This document shows, piece after piece, positions 24,801-35,232 of a stretch of 64,000 bases of DNA (position 1 is the first letter of the stretch; each line of letters begins with the position of its first letter). The position numbers were made by a program, and so were the translations under genes. The DNA is taken from NCBI GenBank assembly GCA_027924585.1, contig BSBM01000370.1, positions 30,897,501 through 30,961,500 on the forward strand. The letters are read 5' to 3'. This DNA comes from Larix kaempferi. Lineage: Eukaryota > Streptophyta > Pinopsida > Pinales > Pinaceae. A model generated the notes under the pieces. That model had not been told where the DNA came from, did not search any database, and saw only the letters and a list, made by a program, of their open reading frames with translations.

Positions 24801-25320
24801 AATCTAGGTTGTAGGAGGCTTCACCACTTCCTTTGATTGGGTATTGATAATCATCCCCAAGTTTCACCTTATGGGGTGATTCATATTCAGATAGATTCAC
24901 AAAAGATTCCTTAAACCCAGTCATGTGTTTGGAAGCCCCACTATCAATCAACCAATCATTACAACCATGGGAGATGGTACTTGTGAGAGCAGAGATCAAA
25001 ACATACTCTTCTTCACTTGATGCATTATCATCACTTTCTGCCCTAGCCTTCTTCTTGGGTGGTTCATCATCCTCGGCAGCATGAGCATGAAACCTTCTTT
25101 TGATGTCCTTCTTTTTCTTGTTGGAGTTGTTGTTGTCCTTCTTGTTCTTTGGATAATTTAGGGCAATATGTCCTTTCTCATTATAGGTGAAGCATATTAT
25201 TCTTTCTTTGAAGTGATGTGAAGATTTCTTGGAGTGAGATGGCTCTCTCTTGGACTTCCCTTTCTTGGTGTGAGCTGTGAGAGCTTGATCTTCATTCCCC
25301 ATCTTTTCTTCTCGTGCCAC
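21856..25320 (-). pseudogene. Copia-1 pol: zinc knuckle, protease, integrase, RT, RNase H
   Basis: The pol polyprotein cleaves, copies and integrates the element. In order: a worn zinc knuckle (CFTYNEKGHIALNY, two ligands lost); protease motif DWLIDSGASKHM (near 24945); integrase zinc ligands LWHRRLPHMH and CKGC (24440-24560); the core aspartates in HSDVCGP (near 24365) and RSDNGREF (near 24177), and the glutamate in NGVAETKN (near 24070). Then come the RT with KALYGLKQAPRTWY and LLLYVDDLF (near 22815), RNase H with SDWAGSVADRKSTSG (near 22310), and STAKVEY in place of STAEAEY. Stops lie at about 23986, 23287 and 22000. The end is TGA at 21856-21858. Confidence 0.92.
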
Positions 25321-25881
25321 AAGCCTTGCTTCTTCTTATGAGCATTCTTCCCGTAGTCTACTGAAGGAAATCAACTTCTTTCTTGCACAGATTCCTTGAA
25401 TGAAGGAGTCCCATGACCTAGGTAAGCCATTCAGAGTGGTCATGACAACTTCACCATTTTATACCATTTCATCCACTGCTTCTAGTTGTTCCTTGATCTG
25501 GGAGACCCTTGAAAAATAAGATTGAATGGTTTCTCCATTCTGAAACTTTACCCCTTTCAATTGGTTCCGCAGGGTCATCTTCCAATTTATGTTCTTCCCT
25601 TCAAATAGCTTGGTCAAAGAGTCAAACATCTCTTTGGGTGTCTTTAGAGAAGACACATGGGGTATAAGATGGTCTTTGATAGAATCAACAATGATTCTCT
25701 TTGACTTGACCAAGTTCTTCTTATGCAATACTTTAGCCTCTTCATCCTCTAGGATAGGGATGTCTTCTTTTATATATGATTCCAACTCATTCTCTTCCAG
25801 GATTAACCCAATCCTATACTTCCAAGCTCGGAAGTTATCAGCCCCTTCAAGATTATCCTCAAGCTTGGTGTGGTGAGACAT
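25321..25881 (-). pseudogene. Copia-1 gag
   Basis: Gag starts at the MSHHTKLEDN methionine (25881), in the same frame as pol. It has the NFRAWKYRIGLILEENEL block (about residues 16-33), KRIIVDSIKDHL, the KTPKEMFDSLTKLFEG block, NQLKGVKF and IQSYFSRVSQIKEQL. Stops at about 25459 and 25342 separate it from pol. It is clearly related to the copia-3 gag (shared WKYxIGLILEEN and NxxxKMxLRxQLK), so the two belong to one copia clade. Confidence 0.88.
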
Positions 25882-26442
25882 CTTAAAGAGTACTTCAAAT
25901 GGAAATAGAAATGATTTAGGTCTTACCACTTGAAATGCTAAAAACTGGATCTGGTCCTGGATTAGGGTTTGTCGGAAAAACCCTAAAAATTCAAAATGTG
26001 AATTTCAATTTTCTGAAAGGATAGAAAGATGCGCCTTGATGAGCTAATCAACGTGGTGCATTCAGAATTTGAGATCAGCAAAGCTTTACCCTTCATATTT
26101 GTCCTTTTGTCCTCCTGGGTTCACTAGGGAGAGCCCTGAATTAGGGTTTGAGTTTCCCGGAGATCTACCTAGCCAAAAATCTCGATCCAAAGCTCTAAAC
26201 TTCGATTTTTGCAAGGAGCTTCCAGCTATGTCTTCAGATTTTAGAAATTCCTATTTTGGTGGAAACCCTAATGTTTAGGGCCAAATCTAAAAATGTCGGA
26301 TTTGAATTCTGATAGGACAGATAGATGTGCCTTGATGAGTAGAGTCAATCTACTATACTGCTTTTCCAAAATCTGTGGAGAGAAACCCAATAAACAAGAA
26401 ACTCAAGTTTTCGTCACTGCAAAATGTCTTCTTCTCAGGTTA
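25882..26442 (-). other. Copia-1 untranslated leader
   Basis: The leader from primer site to gag start is non-coding. It contains a direct repeat: GATAGAAAGATGCGCCTTGATGAG-like sequence near 26020 recurs near 26320. Nothing else is recognised. Confidence 0.6.
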
Positions 26443-26454
26443 GCTCTGATACCA
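26443..26454 (-). other. Copia-1 primer-binding site
   Basis: The minus strand reads TGGTATCAGAGC immediately next to the 5' LTR, complementary to the 3' end of initiator tRNA-Met. It fixes the element's orientation. Confidence 0.93.
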
Positions 26455-27043
26455 TGTTAAATTTTGAGCATTAATTAACAATACTCTAGGATCTTTACTA
26501 AGAGAATAACATATACAGTATATCAATGCATGACAATCACAATAAGTATGACAAGCATCACAAGAATCAAAAGCATAAGAGACAAGAGACACAGAGTTTC
26601 CGTGGGAAAACCCTAAGGTGAAAAACCCCACAACTTTCTCAGAGATAGAGAGAGCAATGGATCAACCAAAATACACTGATATAGTCTCCTAGTAGCAGAT
26701 GATTCTCCTCCTCACTAGTGAGCCACTTTCTGAGTGAGAGAGATGTACTTTTTCGAATGATCTAAATAGAGATCACCTGATCTCTATTTATACTAACCTA
26801 TTTTCCCAGTGACCTTATGGGGCCGACTTGTCTAGCTAGGTACATCCACATTATAATATATATTTTAGGGCCGACTCCACACATGGTGATCTAATAACCC
26901 ATTGGCAAGTACACACACTTGCAACACTTGTCAATCCACATGATGACACTTCCTTATAGAGGAATGACACATCTCTTATAAGGGTACAATAAATATATAT
27001 AAAATACACAGATGAAATACATTCCGAAGTTACATATACATCA
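26455..27043 (-). repeat. Copia-1 5' LTR (right copy)
   Basis: It matches 19835-20435. A minus-strand TATA box TATAAATA lies at 26785-26792. The U5 end carries the TTTCCGTGGGAAAACCC-type sequence (plus-strand sense) often seen in this group. Confidence 0.93.
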
Positions 27044-28409
27044 ATAGCTAATCCAAATGAGGGATCAATCACCCTCCAAAGACTTTGCACTTGTTGCTCA
27101 TGGAGCAAAGATTTTCAAGAACAACAAATCCAAATAAAACATATTGTCAGATGAAGATGATTATGATGGAGATTCCAAATCCAAGAAGATGAAGAAGGAG
27201 AAGCCCAAGTGTTCTTATTGCTGCAAAGGCACTCATCCTGAGAAATCTTGATTCAAGAAGAAATTGGACATCATGGCCAAAATGCTTGAAGAACATAACA
27301 TAGATGTTCCTGACTTTGCAAAGAAAGAACAAGGCAAGCTTGTTGTAGAACAAGAACTCTGTCTCCAAGCCTCTCCCAAAGGTAATGATGTTTATGATTT
27401 GAATGCTAGAGTGAAATATAATTCCGATGTCTCTGATACTGATTCACATTCCGATATATCAGAATCAGAAACCTCCATCTCTTCTTTGGAACAATCTTCA
27501 GTCAGTTCATCCAAGTCTACTCTCAAAACTTGTCATTTTTTACTAGCTTCTAACTTGTCTTCTGAAAGGTCTTTCGACCACCATTCAAATATTTTAGATT
27601 CTGATTTAGAAGATGATTTACAGTCTGATATGCAGGTAATTATGTATTCCACATCATATTCCCAACCTTTGGATGCACAAAATACCCTACAAACCCCAAG
27701 TTCTCCAATTAAGAAACTACACAATTCTATGTTTTCCTACACTATGTCACTTGCCTCTGTTGCACTTTTGTCTTTCATAGCTTTCATTGGTTGGATAGAC
27801 ATGTGTTTGGATTTCTTTGGACTCATATTACACACATCTGGACCTGACCCCATCATTCATGATTCAAAATTCAAGTCCTCACACTCTCCAGGCTCGCTCA
27901 GTTGTCAGGATTATCTAGTTTCTGACACTTTTCCTACTGAAACTCTATTTGATCATGGAGACTCCACATATTTATTGGTTTCTACTCCATATGACTCACA
28001 TTCTGATATTTCATAGCTTCATGATCTCATTTTAAATATCAGAAAGGTTCTACATGAGTTTGAGAAGAAAGTACAAGAACCAGTACACCACATTGCAGCT
28101 ACAGAAGAAATTGATCCTGTTGAGTTCATTGTTTCTCCTTGGGAAGGAGTATGCATAGATCTTCTTTCCATCATTGATTATGTTTTCAGATCTGATTATG
28201 TATGTTACAACAACAAGAAAAATTCATTCGATGTTCCTCCATCATCAAAATATGAACTTCATAGAGCTTCAACACATGGTTCTTTCCTACACAACATTGA
28301 TGCACTAATGCATGATCATGACATCCACAATCTTTTCATCAAGTCATTTACTCAGAAGAAGCCCATTCATCTCATTCAGCTCATTCAAATGAGAAACATG
28401 ACAGTATGA
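27044..28409 (+). pseudogene. Copia-2 gag C-terminus fused to an unrecognised frame
   Basis: The copia-2 gag resumes (QMRDQSPSKDFALVAHG) and reaches a zinc knuckle CSYCCKGTHPEKS, whose last cysteine is a TGA stop. It then continues in the same frame through DIMAKMLEEHNIDVPDFAKK. From about 27400 the protein is Ser/Asp-rich and unlike gag. At about 27730-27830 it has a hydrophobic stretch (SLASVALLSFIAFIGW and further) that could span a membrane. A TAG at 28014-28016 interrupts it, and the frame then runs on to TGA at 28407-28409. I recognise no known domain in this roughly 330-codon extension, and no protease, integrase or RT motif is present. Confidence 0.75.
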
Positions 28410-28588
28410 AGACATCAAGCATGTCCATTTTTTAGGGAGGGTTTTGTTCCCATGAGGTTTTCCATGTTTCCTCCGTTTACATGGACTAGTTATTTTTGTA
28501 TTGGCGTGACCATAAGCCTTGTTGCTTGGGCCCTATATTTTTGATATTTTGTTGATTCCCATCACATAAATTTAGGCTTAAGGGGGGG
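28410..28588 (+). other. Copia-2 3' untranslated region and polypurine tract
   Basis: Non-coding sequence ends in the purine run TTAAGGGGGGG directly before the 3' LTR (about 28578-28588). Confidence 0.8.
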
Positions 28589-29266
28589 TGTTGGAACATT
28601 TAAAAAACCCACTATGTCATTCTAGACTTAGGATAAAATTAATTAATCATTTATGATTAATTTCCTAAGTTTTGACTAGGTAGAATAGGCCAGTTTTGTC
28701 TTTTAGTGGACCACATGATATCCTCATTCACAAAAACGAATTTGGATAGATTATGGATAATATTTCCTTGGATTCTCTCTTATTTTATTCCATTCTTGAA
28801 TTAGAAAGACACTATCTTGATTTAGTTAGCTTTGTCCTGTTTTTTCTACTTTCTAGTGGAAAGGATAAAGCTAGCTTACTTGGAATATTTTTCCACTTGA
28901 CCAATTCGACCTCCACACCATATCTAACCTTCTAAAACCATAATTAATTTCCATTTGCCTCACTTGTGAGCTTCCATACCATACTTACTAAATTCGTGAG
29001 CCTCTAGGACAGTTTTGGAAACTGCTTTTGCCACCTAGGGGTTTTTTTTCCTTTTCTAAGCCTTTTATTTTTGTTCTTTCCATATTGCCTCAAAGGAATT
29101 CAATTTTCTCCATGGAGGATGTATTATATATTTTTATCATATCAATGAATAATATATAGAGTGATTTTCATAATTTATCTTCTCTATTCTTCTTCTTTCA
29201 TTGTCTGAAATATTCCATGGTGAAATTGTCTTATGAATCTAGTTCCTAGTAATTGAAAATCTCACA
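28589..29266 (+). repeat. Copia-2 3' LTR
   Basis: It runs from TGTTGGAACATTT to ATCTCACA and is followed by the GGACA duplication (29267-29271). Confidence 0.93.
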
Positions 29267-29357
29267 GGACACAGGGCATACATCCTCACCGATTTTGAGA
29301 GAAACCCCTTGCGCAATCCCCGTAATGGGTTGTATCTAAAATGCTTCTACCCTTAGC
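29267..29357 (+). pseudogene. Gypsy-1 pol C-terminal end, after copia-2
   Basis: Past the GGACA duplication the gypsy-1 frame continues from KGPYIVHTFLG with HRAYILTDFERNPLRNPRNG and then LYLKCFYP and a TAG stop (29355-29357). The LYLKxFYP ending is typical of this gypsy group. The clean continuation shows that copia-2 interrupted a contiguous frame and that nothing was lost on insertion. Confidence 0.88.
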
Positions 29358-29459
29358 ACTTTTTGGACCCACGAGTCCATGTTGTATTGTTTCATTCCTT
29401 TTTTGTTTTTTACTTTTTACATCTAGAACCTTACACTTTGCTTCCCTTTGTGACCACAG

Positions 29460-29888
29460 ATGGATCTTGTTCCACCATGCTATGTTGGTTTCGCCGACGG
29501 TGCAAGTTGTTGCTATCCAAAACTTGCCTCCGCAGCTTGGGTATTATATTACCCCTCACATGAGTTGATCCACCTCGACGGAGTGTGTATAGGTGTTGCT
29601 ATCAATAACTAGGTTGAGTACAATGTTGTGACTGGTCTCTTCACTATTGCTCTCCATATGGGTATAAGTCACCTTCATGTGTTTCTTGACTTCCAGCTTC
29701 TTGTCTCCCAACTCAACAACTTTTACCAGGTATGAGATCCTTGCCTTTTTAGAAAGATTCTATGCACTAAACAAATGATCAGACAGTTTGAATCCCTTTC
29801 ATTCACTCATGTCCCAAGAATTCAAAATAGTGTAGCAGACCAAATGGCGAACAATATTCTAGATTGGAACATAAATCACAACATGTAG
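29460..29888 (+). pseudogene. Archaeal-type second RNase H (aRNH) of gypsy-1
   Basis: A separate frame starts at ATG 29460, directly after an in-frame TGA (29451-29453) and about 100 bp beyond the pol stop. It reads as an RNase H of the archaeal or plant-dual type described in Tat-lineage elements. The four acidic positions are in VGFADGAS, VEYNVV (an NNQAEY-like block), HVFLDFQLLVSQLN and NSVADQMANN. The end is TAG at 29886-29888. Two stops interrupt it: TAG at 29610-29612 where glutamine is expected, and TGA at 29733-29735 where arginine is expected, both single C-to-T changes. It would act in minus-strand synthesis and primer processing. No intact catalytic protein can be made. Confidence 0.78.
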
Positions 29889-30006
29889 GAATTAAACCAT
29901 AAACATGCATCATCGTATCATCCACATGCATATATCCATCATATAGGCATACATAAACATTATAAAAAACAAAAAGAAAACCATCATCATAATAATCTAC
30001 ATCCAC

Positions 30007-30041
<35 letters not shown>

Positions 30042-30205
30042 TATATATATATATATATATATATCATCATAAAAATGTCATAGTGACCATAGAACCCAAT
30101 ACACAAATACATTCGGGAGCCCCGACAGCTTCCCCATCATAAAAATACAAGACGAGTCCAAAAAATTCCGAATGCTCATTGCATTGGGGAAGTTCCATCA
30201 ACTGC
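29889..30205. repeat. AT microsatellite and spacer in gypsy-1
   Basis: An imperfect (AT)n run at about 30013-30063, with one AG interruption, lies in non-coding sequence between the second RNase H and the converging antisense PMD frame. Confidence 0.8.
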
Positions 30206-30391
30206 CTAATCAGAGTCATCTCCATCATCATCATCGTTCTTGTCCTCCTACTCCTCCTCCTCCTCCTCCTCTTCATTTTCATCATCTTCCTCATTCTCCT
30301 CCTCCTCATCTGACTCTGTATCCTCCTCCTCGTCATAGTAGGGGGCATCCCCCCGCGGCATGGATCTCACTGCCTCTGCTACCATCGCAAT
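30206..30391 (-). pseudogene. Antisense PMD frame of gypsy-1, acidic C-terminal end
   Basis: This is the last exon-like part of the plant mobile domain frame, cut off from 40494-41678 by gypsy-2. On the minus strand it reads AMVAEAVRSMPRGDAPYY, then a run of Glu and Asp (EEEDTESDEEEENEEDDENE and beyond), ending in DDGDDSD and TAG (30206-30208). One in-frame TAG interrupts the acidic run. It joins in frame to RIVMRWI at 40494 when gypsy-2 and one copy of the short duplication are left out. An acidic tail suggests interaction with basic or nuclear partners, but its role is not known. Confidence 0.72.
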
Positions 30392-33128
30392 TGTTGAGGT
30401 GTAATTACTGTCTTAAGGAATCACCAAAATATTTAATTATCGACCAGGGTTGGTAATCTTAGAGTTCAGGCACAGTATATGTTGAGGTAGAATGGCACCT
30501 AAGTTTCAGCTTGTCAGACCTTAGAAATGTTTAATAAATAAAAGATGGAAGATATTTCAAAATGAAAAACCGAGTCAAACTTCAAAAAGATAACAAAGGA
30601 ACTTAATTAAACCTAGTTAATCCAACAAATCATAATAGCATTAAGCTCTACTACCCTATTCTATGGATAAGAACTGAAAGATATAAAAACAACAATATTA
30701 TTCCAAAGAGAAAAACTAAATTGAATTGAAACTGTTTTGATGGAATTGGGAACTACTTGACTTAAAACAGAAACTACAAACTACTTAGTGAATTCATCAA
30801 CTATTCATGCATGCAATCAATACTTCAAAGCTACACTAAGTATCTAATTCCATTCTCCTTGATTCTGTACATCAAATGTGATAGGAACTGGAGGTAATGT
30901 ATCAAAGTGACTTTCAAATGTAACAGCAAAAAAAATGGAAATAAATCTAATCTAATCTCGGCAAAGAGATGTAAACTACAAAGAGACCAATTACAATTAA
31001 TTTTAAACATTATGATATATCTTCTGTCTTTAAGCAAAATGATGTACAACTAATGAAATCTAAAAACAAGTAGAAAACTTAATAAAGATATTTATTTTTG
31101 AATTTGATTTGGAAGTAAGTAGAAAACTTGATAAAGATATATTATATAGAAGCAAGTAGAAAACTTGATAAAGGTATATTTATTGCTGAACCAAGCTTTA
31201 TTTCAGGAACATCTTTATTATCTATTTGAATCGGAAACTACTCCTATGTTTAATGAAGAAACTACCAAAACTTAAAATACTTGGAGAATAGAATTATTGA
31301 TTCTAATCCAAAAATAAATCTTAAGAACATATAATGAACTACCCTAAGACTGAAACTGATAAATTTTGTAACAGTAAAGTGTTAATGAATCAAATGTAAC
31401 ATGTAAAATAACTGAAGCAAAGTAAGGGAAAATAGAATGAAAACTAAGAATGGTGATGAAACTTAATTAAAAACCTTATGCAATGTAAAACAAGATCTTT
31501 ATTACACCTAAGACTATTAATGAAAAGAAATAAATATTACAATGAAAAGCCTAAAGGAATTGGAGTCTAAATGAGCATAAAAATGATGCAAGAAGTATTG
31601 AGGTCCGAATGAATATCCAGATGACTATCTGAATGACAGTTCAGATGGAAGAAAACGATTTAAACTAAAGTAAAGAGAAGATGGGATGATCTTAACTACC
31701 GATCGGCTGATGCATGTGATCCTACAGTGCATAGGAAGCAATATGTAGGGTATTTAGAAAGGAAATCTACAGGAAGCAAGCTACACTATTCTATGTCTAG
31801 GGAAGGAAGGCTAGTTCGTAATACAAGAAAGAGTGAGACTTAAAAGGAAATGAACTAAACTATAGCTATAAGAAACTTACCAGAGCTAATTCTAATTATA
31901 AATAAACTCGGAAGATTAAGCTAACTAAACTCTATGTAGTTGTAAAAACTAAAAGCAAACTAAGCGAATTGAATTCAAGTAAACTAAGCATGCTAAACCT
32001 GACCGAAAACCAACTCATTCTGGAAATATCACTAGTATAAACAACAAATAAAACATACAGATTATAAAACAGAGGTATCATTTGCATAAGCAATAAAACA
32101 ACATATACATTACAGAACAAAGAGATCATATACAAAATAAATACAGAAATTAAACAAATACACAACTTATCTGTAGAAGACAAAGCCACATTATATGCAT
32201 AGACGGAAGACCACTGGTTGTTGAGGGGCCCTTATCAGCAATCAGGGGCTGCGCCTTAATCAATCAATTACTACGCATGTTATTTAACTCTCATAAAACT
32301 AAAACATAGGTATATTAAATTAAATAGTGTTACAGAGTTTTTGTATCTATTTGCAGACTAAAAACTTCCTAAGAGTCCCAAGACTAAGACTAAGACTAGC
32401 TCGTCTCAGTCACGAAGACGACTATATATACAGAGTTACAATTGGGGGGAGCGAGTTGACCCTTTAGTGGTCGACTGCTCTAATAATAGACAATATTAAA
32501 TGCCCAAAAACGGCTCTGCTCAACAGCTCATGACAACTCATGGCCATGGAATGGCCTCATAACAGTTTACAACACGCACAGAGCATCTACGAGGTTCACG
32601 GCATTAGTTTCCTCCACATAGTCGTTGAGACGTTCATTCCCTTTGACATGGGAAGAGAGATATGTGCTATCGAGCTGAGCATGCAGGAGAAGGAATCTTC
32701 CAGAACACCAACTCATGCACTATAACAGCCACGTTCCAAACAGAACCCATGTGATGGTTTGCTTTCTAACGGCTCGAGAATATCTCAACTAACGATCTCA
32801 TGGGTTGAATGCAGGTCTAAACGATGGACTGAATATGGCTGATCGTTTGCAACATGAATACATGTCTGAATGCAGGTTCCTTTAAGAGCCAATACCTGTA
32901 GAATGAAATATATTTTCCAAGCAAGCCAAGAAATATCAAATAAACATCAATAAATCACAATATGACGATTTTTATCCAAAATTCATTTGATGTGTGAATA
33001 TATGCATACCTGATCTATTTGACGGTCTGAATGGCAAGAAGAATGACTTATTACATAAAAAATGGTGAAAGTAATGCCAATCAGAGTGCGTTTGATGTTC
33101 AAAAATGGTGACAAAATGGACGCCAACA
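30392..33128 (-). repeat. Gypsy-2 3' LTR (left copy)
   Basis: On the plus strand it begins TGTTGAGGTGTAATTAC and ends GACGCCAACA. A minus-strand TATATATA box lies near 32424-32434. It differs from 37755-40493 by several percent in the stretches I compared. It holds only short frames. Confidence 0.93.
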
Positions 33129-35232
33129 TTCCCCCAAACCGGAGATATGCCCAGTCCCACTGAGCAAACACAGAAAAATTTAGGAAGAAGGCTGAGCTGC
33201 GCCAGGATGAGTATGCAAAGATGTCTTTTAATTTGATCCTTGGTATGATTAGTTGATTAGATATATCAGCAAAAAACAAATTTTTAAATATCCTAGCATA
33301 CTTATAAGTATCATTACAAGCTACGGTTTCATTCAGTACTTCATTTAGATCGCTTATTCATTTTCCTCATTCGGATCGTCATTCGACCCTTCATTCAACC
33401 CTTCATATAGAACTTTGTACCAAAATGTGCTTTGATGGATCTGACTGCTGCTGATTATTCAGAGAATTTTTCTGGAACTTGTCAGCACACAAGAGATGTT
33501 GTAAACCTGCTTTTCTGGAACTTTAAGTCATGTTCTTTCTTATTTGTCATTGATCAGAATGAGATTCTTTCTGCTTTTTGCGTTATCCTGAAAACACCTA
33601 TTATTTTATCAGAGATACATAAACTTTTCATCAATATTCAGAAAGTAAAAACAGTTCTGATCCTCCCCCAAACCAAAAATATGGCGTGTACTCAAGCCAT
33701 CAAAGAAAAATTGATTTATGTCAAGTATTTTCAATTGAAAGTTTTTTCTGATAGATTCTAAAAAAATGCTGTAATAATTTTCATAAGAAAATAAAATATT
33801 AACTAGTAAATGTAGATGATTCAAATATGTACATTCATTAAAAAGAATAGAACGGTGCTTAAGAAGACCATATGAAGAATGGTAGTATAATTGATGTGAA
33901 AAAAATCCCATAGGAAAACTAGTCGTCCATGACTCATTGTAAAGATTTATTGTCATCCAAAGAATATAAATAAGGTTCACTCTAGAGTTCGTGAGACTTC
34001 TATAGTTATGGGTCCCATTTCTAGGATGGCTATATCCTAGGTATTGTGTGAATCAGATGACAGGGTCCAAGTCCAACTTACATCTATTCTCTAATGACAA
34101 TATAAATAATTGGCCTAACATATGTTTATATACTCAGGGTTTTTTTATGAGTCATGTGCATAGCGATGCATTAACCAAGCCTCTTTTACGTGATATTTCC
34201 CCGCTTCCAGCAGGCCTGTTCAATACCCCGACGGGTTTATCTTGGTACCATGCAAGCATAGCCCCGCTGCCAGCGAGCCTGTTCAGTACCCCGATGGGTT
34301 TACTTGCATTTACTGAGCTTCCTTGTTTAAGATTTTACTTAACATGGACCTGCCACCAGCAAGCCTGTTCAGTACCCCAACGGGTTTTCCTTGTATAATG
34401 ATATATATGTATTTTATGTAAGGAAGGAGGTTGGCACTAGAGTGCGCTAAGCCTGCTAAACACATAATTCAGAAAAAATTAGAATGACCCTTATGAGTAA
34501 TTTGATTTAAAATGGCCCAATTATAGATCATGTCAAAAGATAATAACCTAAAGCTATTCTTTGACCTCTTAGTCTATCTTCTTCATAAAAGGTCAGCAAT
34601 GTTCCCCACAAAATAGAAAATAGCACTCACTTTTAGGCTACCTTTTAAAAATGCTTAAGAGACAAGTTTTGATAATGAGTTTAGGATGAGCCAGTGATCT
34701 ATAGGTGTAAGATAGAATTTTTAGAAGATCATAATGATTAAATCAAGTCTTAAGCAGTTGTTCTAATGCTAAATTAGAAATGTGCATGTCTGAATCAAAT
34801 ACCATATACAGAATCATAAAAGAAAGTGGTTTGAGATGATATAAAGAACATCTTATCCTTCACTGTAAATTTTTGATATTCAACAATAATTGAAAGATAG
34901 GGAGAATTATAAGTATTTCTTTTAGAGCACTTCCCTTTTCAGATAATATTGCATGAGATGATTATAAGGTTCTTGTAATCAAACTGCAAAACCACTAGTT
35001 AGATGATTCAAACTTATTCAAAACAACAACATATGTACAAAGAGAGTTATGAAAAAATTTCAAAGTTTAAGGAAAGGAGAAGAGTCTTTTTGTTTTAATT
35101 AACAAAATTTCATAAGCTGATCATAAGAATAGATTTCCTGTAAGAATGCAATCGGTTGTTAGAAATGACTCTTCATTATTGAAAAACAAAAATATATTTA
35201 CATATATACAAATGAAGATAACCCTATATAAT
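33129..35232 (-). other. Gypsy-2 internal region without recognised coding
   Basis: About 2.1 kb between gag and the 3' LTR. The polypurine tract (minus TTTGGGGGAA) abuts the LTR at 33129-33138, and a second similar purine run occurs near 33661-33672. Three copies of a roughly 37-bp motif (GCCTGTTCAGTACCCCGA core) lie at 34201-34237, 34264-34301 and 34349-34387. I find no pol motif on either strand. Confidence 0.65.

Larger units (their letters stand above)
19835..27043 (-). mobile_element. Copia-1: near-complete Ty1/copia element inside copia-2 gag
   Basis: LTRs at 19835-20435 and 26455-27043 differ at about 24 of 588 aligned positions plus two short indels. The minus-strand order is 5' LTR (right), primer site, gag, protease, integrase, reverse transcriptase, RNase H, a repeat-rich tail, polypurine tract, 3' LTR (left). 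The whole gag-pol lies in one frame with five premature stops. It sits in the copia-2 gag. The junctions share AGCTA but with one or two extra bases between it and the LTR ends, so the duplication is imperfect. Confidence 0.93.
18499..29266 (+). mobile_element. Copia-2: gag-only Ty1/copia element inside gypsy-1
   Basis: LTRs at 18499-19177 and 28589-29266 (about 42 mismatches in 678 by eye) flank about 2.2 kb of internal sequence once copia-1 is removed. It has a tRNA-Met primer site, gag, an extended frame of unknown function and a polypurine tract. No protease, integrase, reverse transcriptase or RNase H can be seen, and none is hidden by copia-1 because the gag frame resumes directly after it. 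It must have relied on enzymes from another copia element. A perfect GGACA duplication flanks it. Confidence 0.9.

Noticed and set aside
30067-30348. Arg-rich minus-strand frame
   Set aside because: It is another frame of the Glu/Asp codon run in the antisense PMD tail; the acidic frame joins in phase to the PMD domain, this one does not.
33432-33980. Frames of about 110-120 codons on both strands next to the gypsy-2 polypurine tract
   Set aside because: They overlap each other in AT-rich DNA, show no motif and have no counterpart in the expected gypsy pol order.
34048-34398. Plus-strand frame with HSDALTKPLLRD, resembling the ADVLTKPL end of copia RNase H
   Set aside because: No other copia block is nearby, it lies in the gypsy-2 non-coding region, and the rest of the frame is made by the threefold 37-bp motif.
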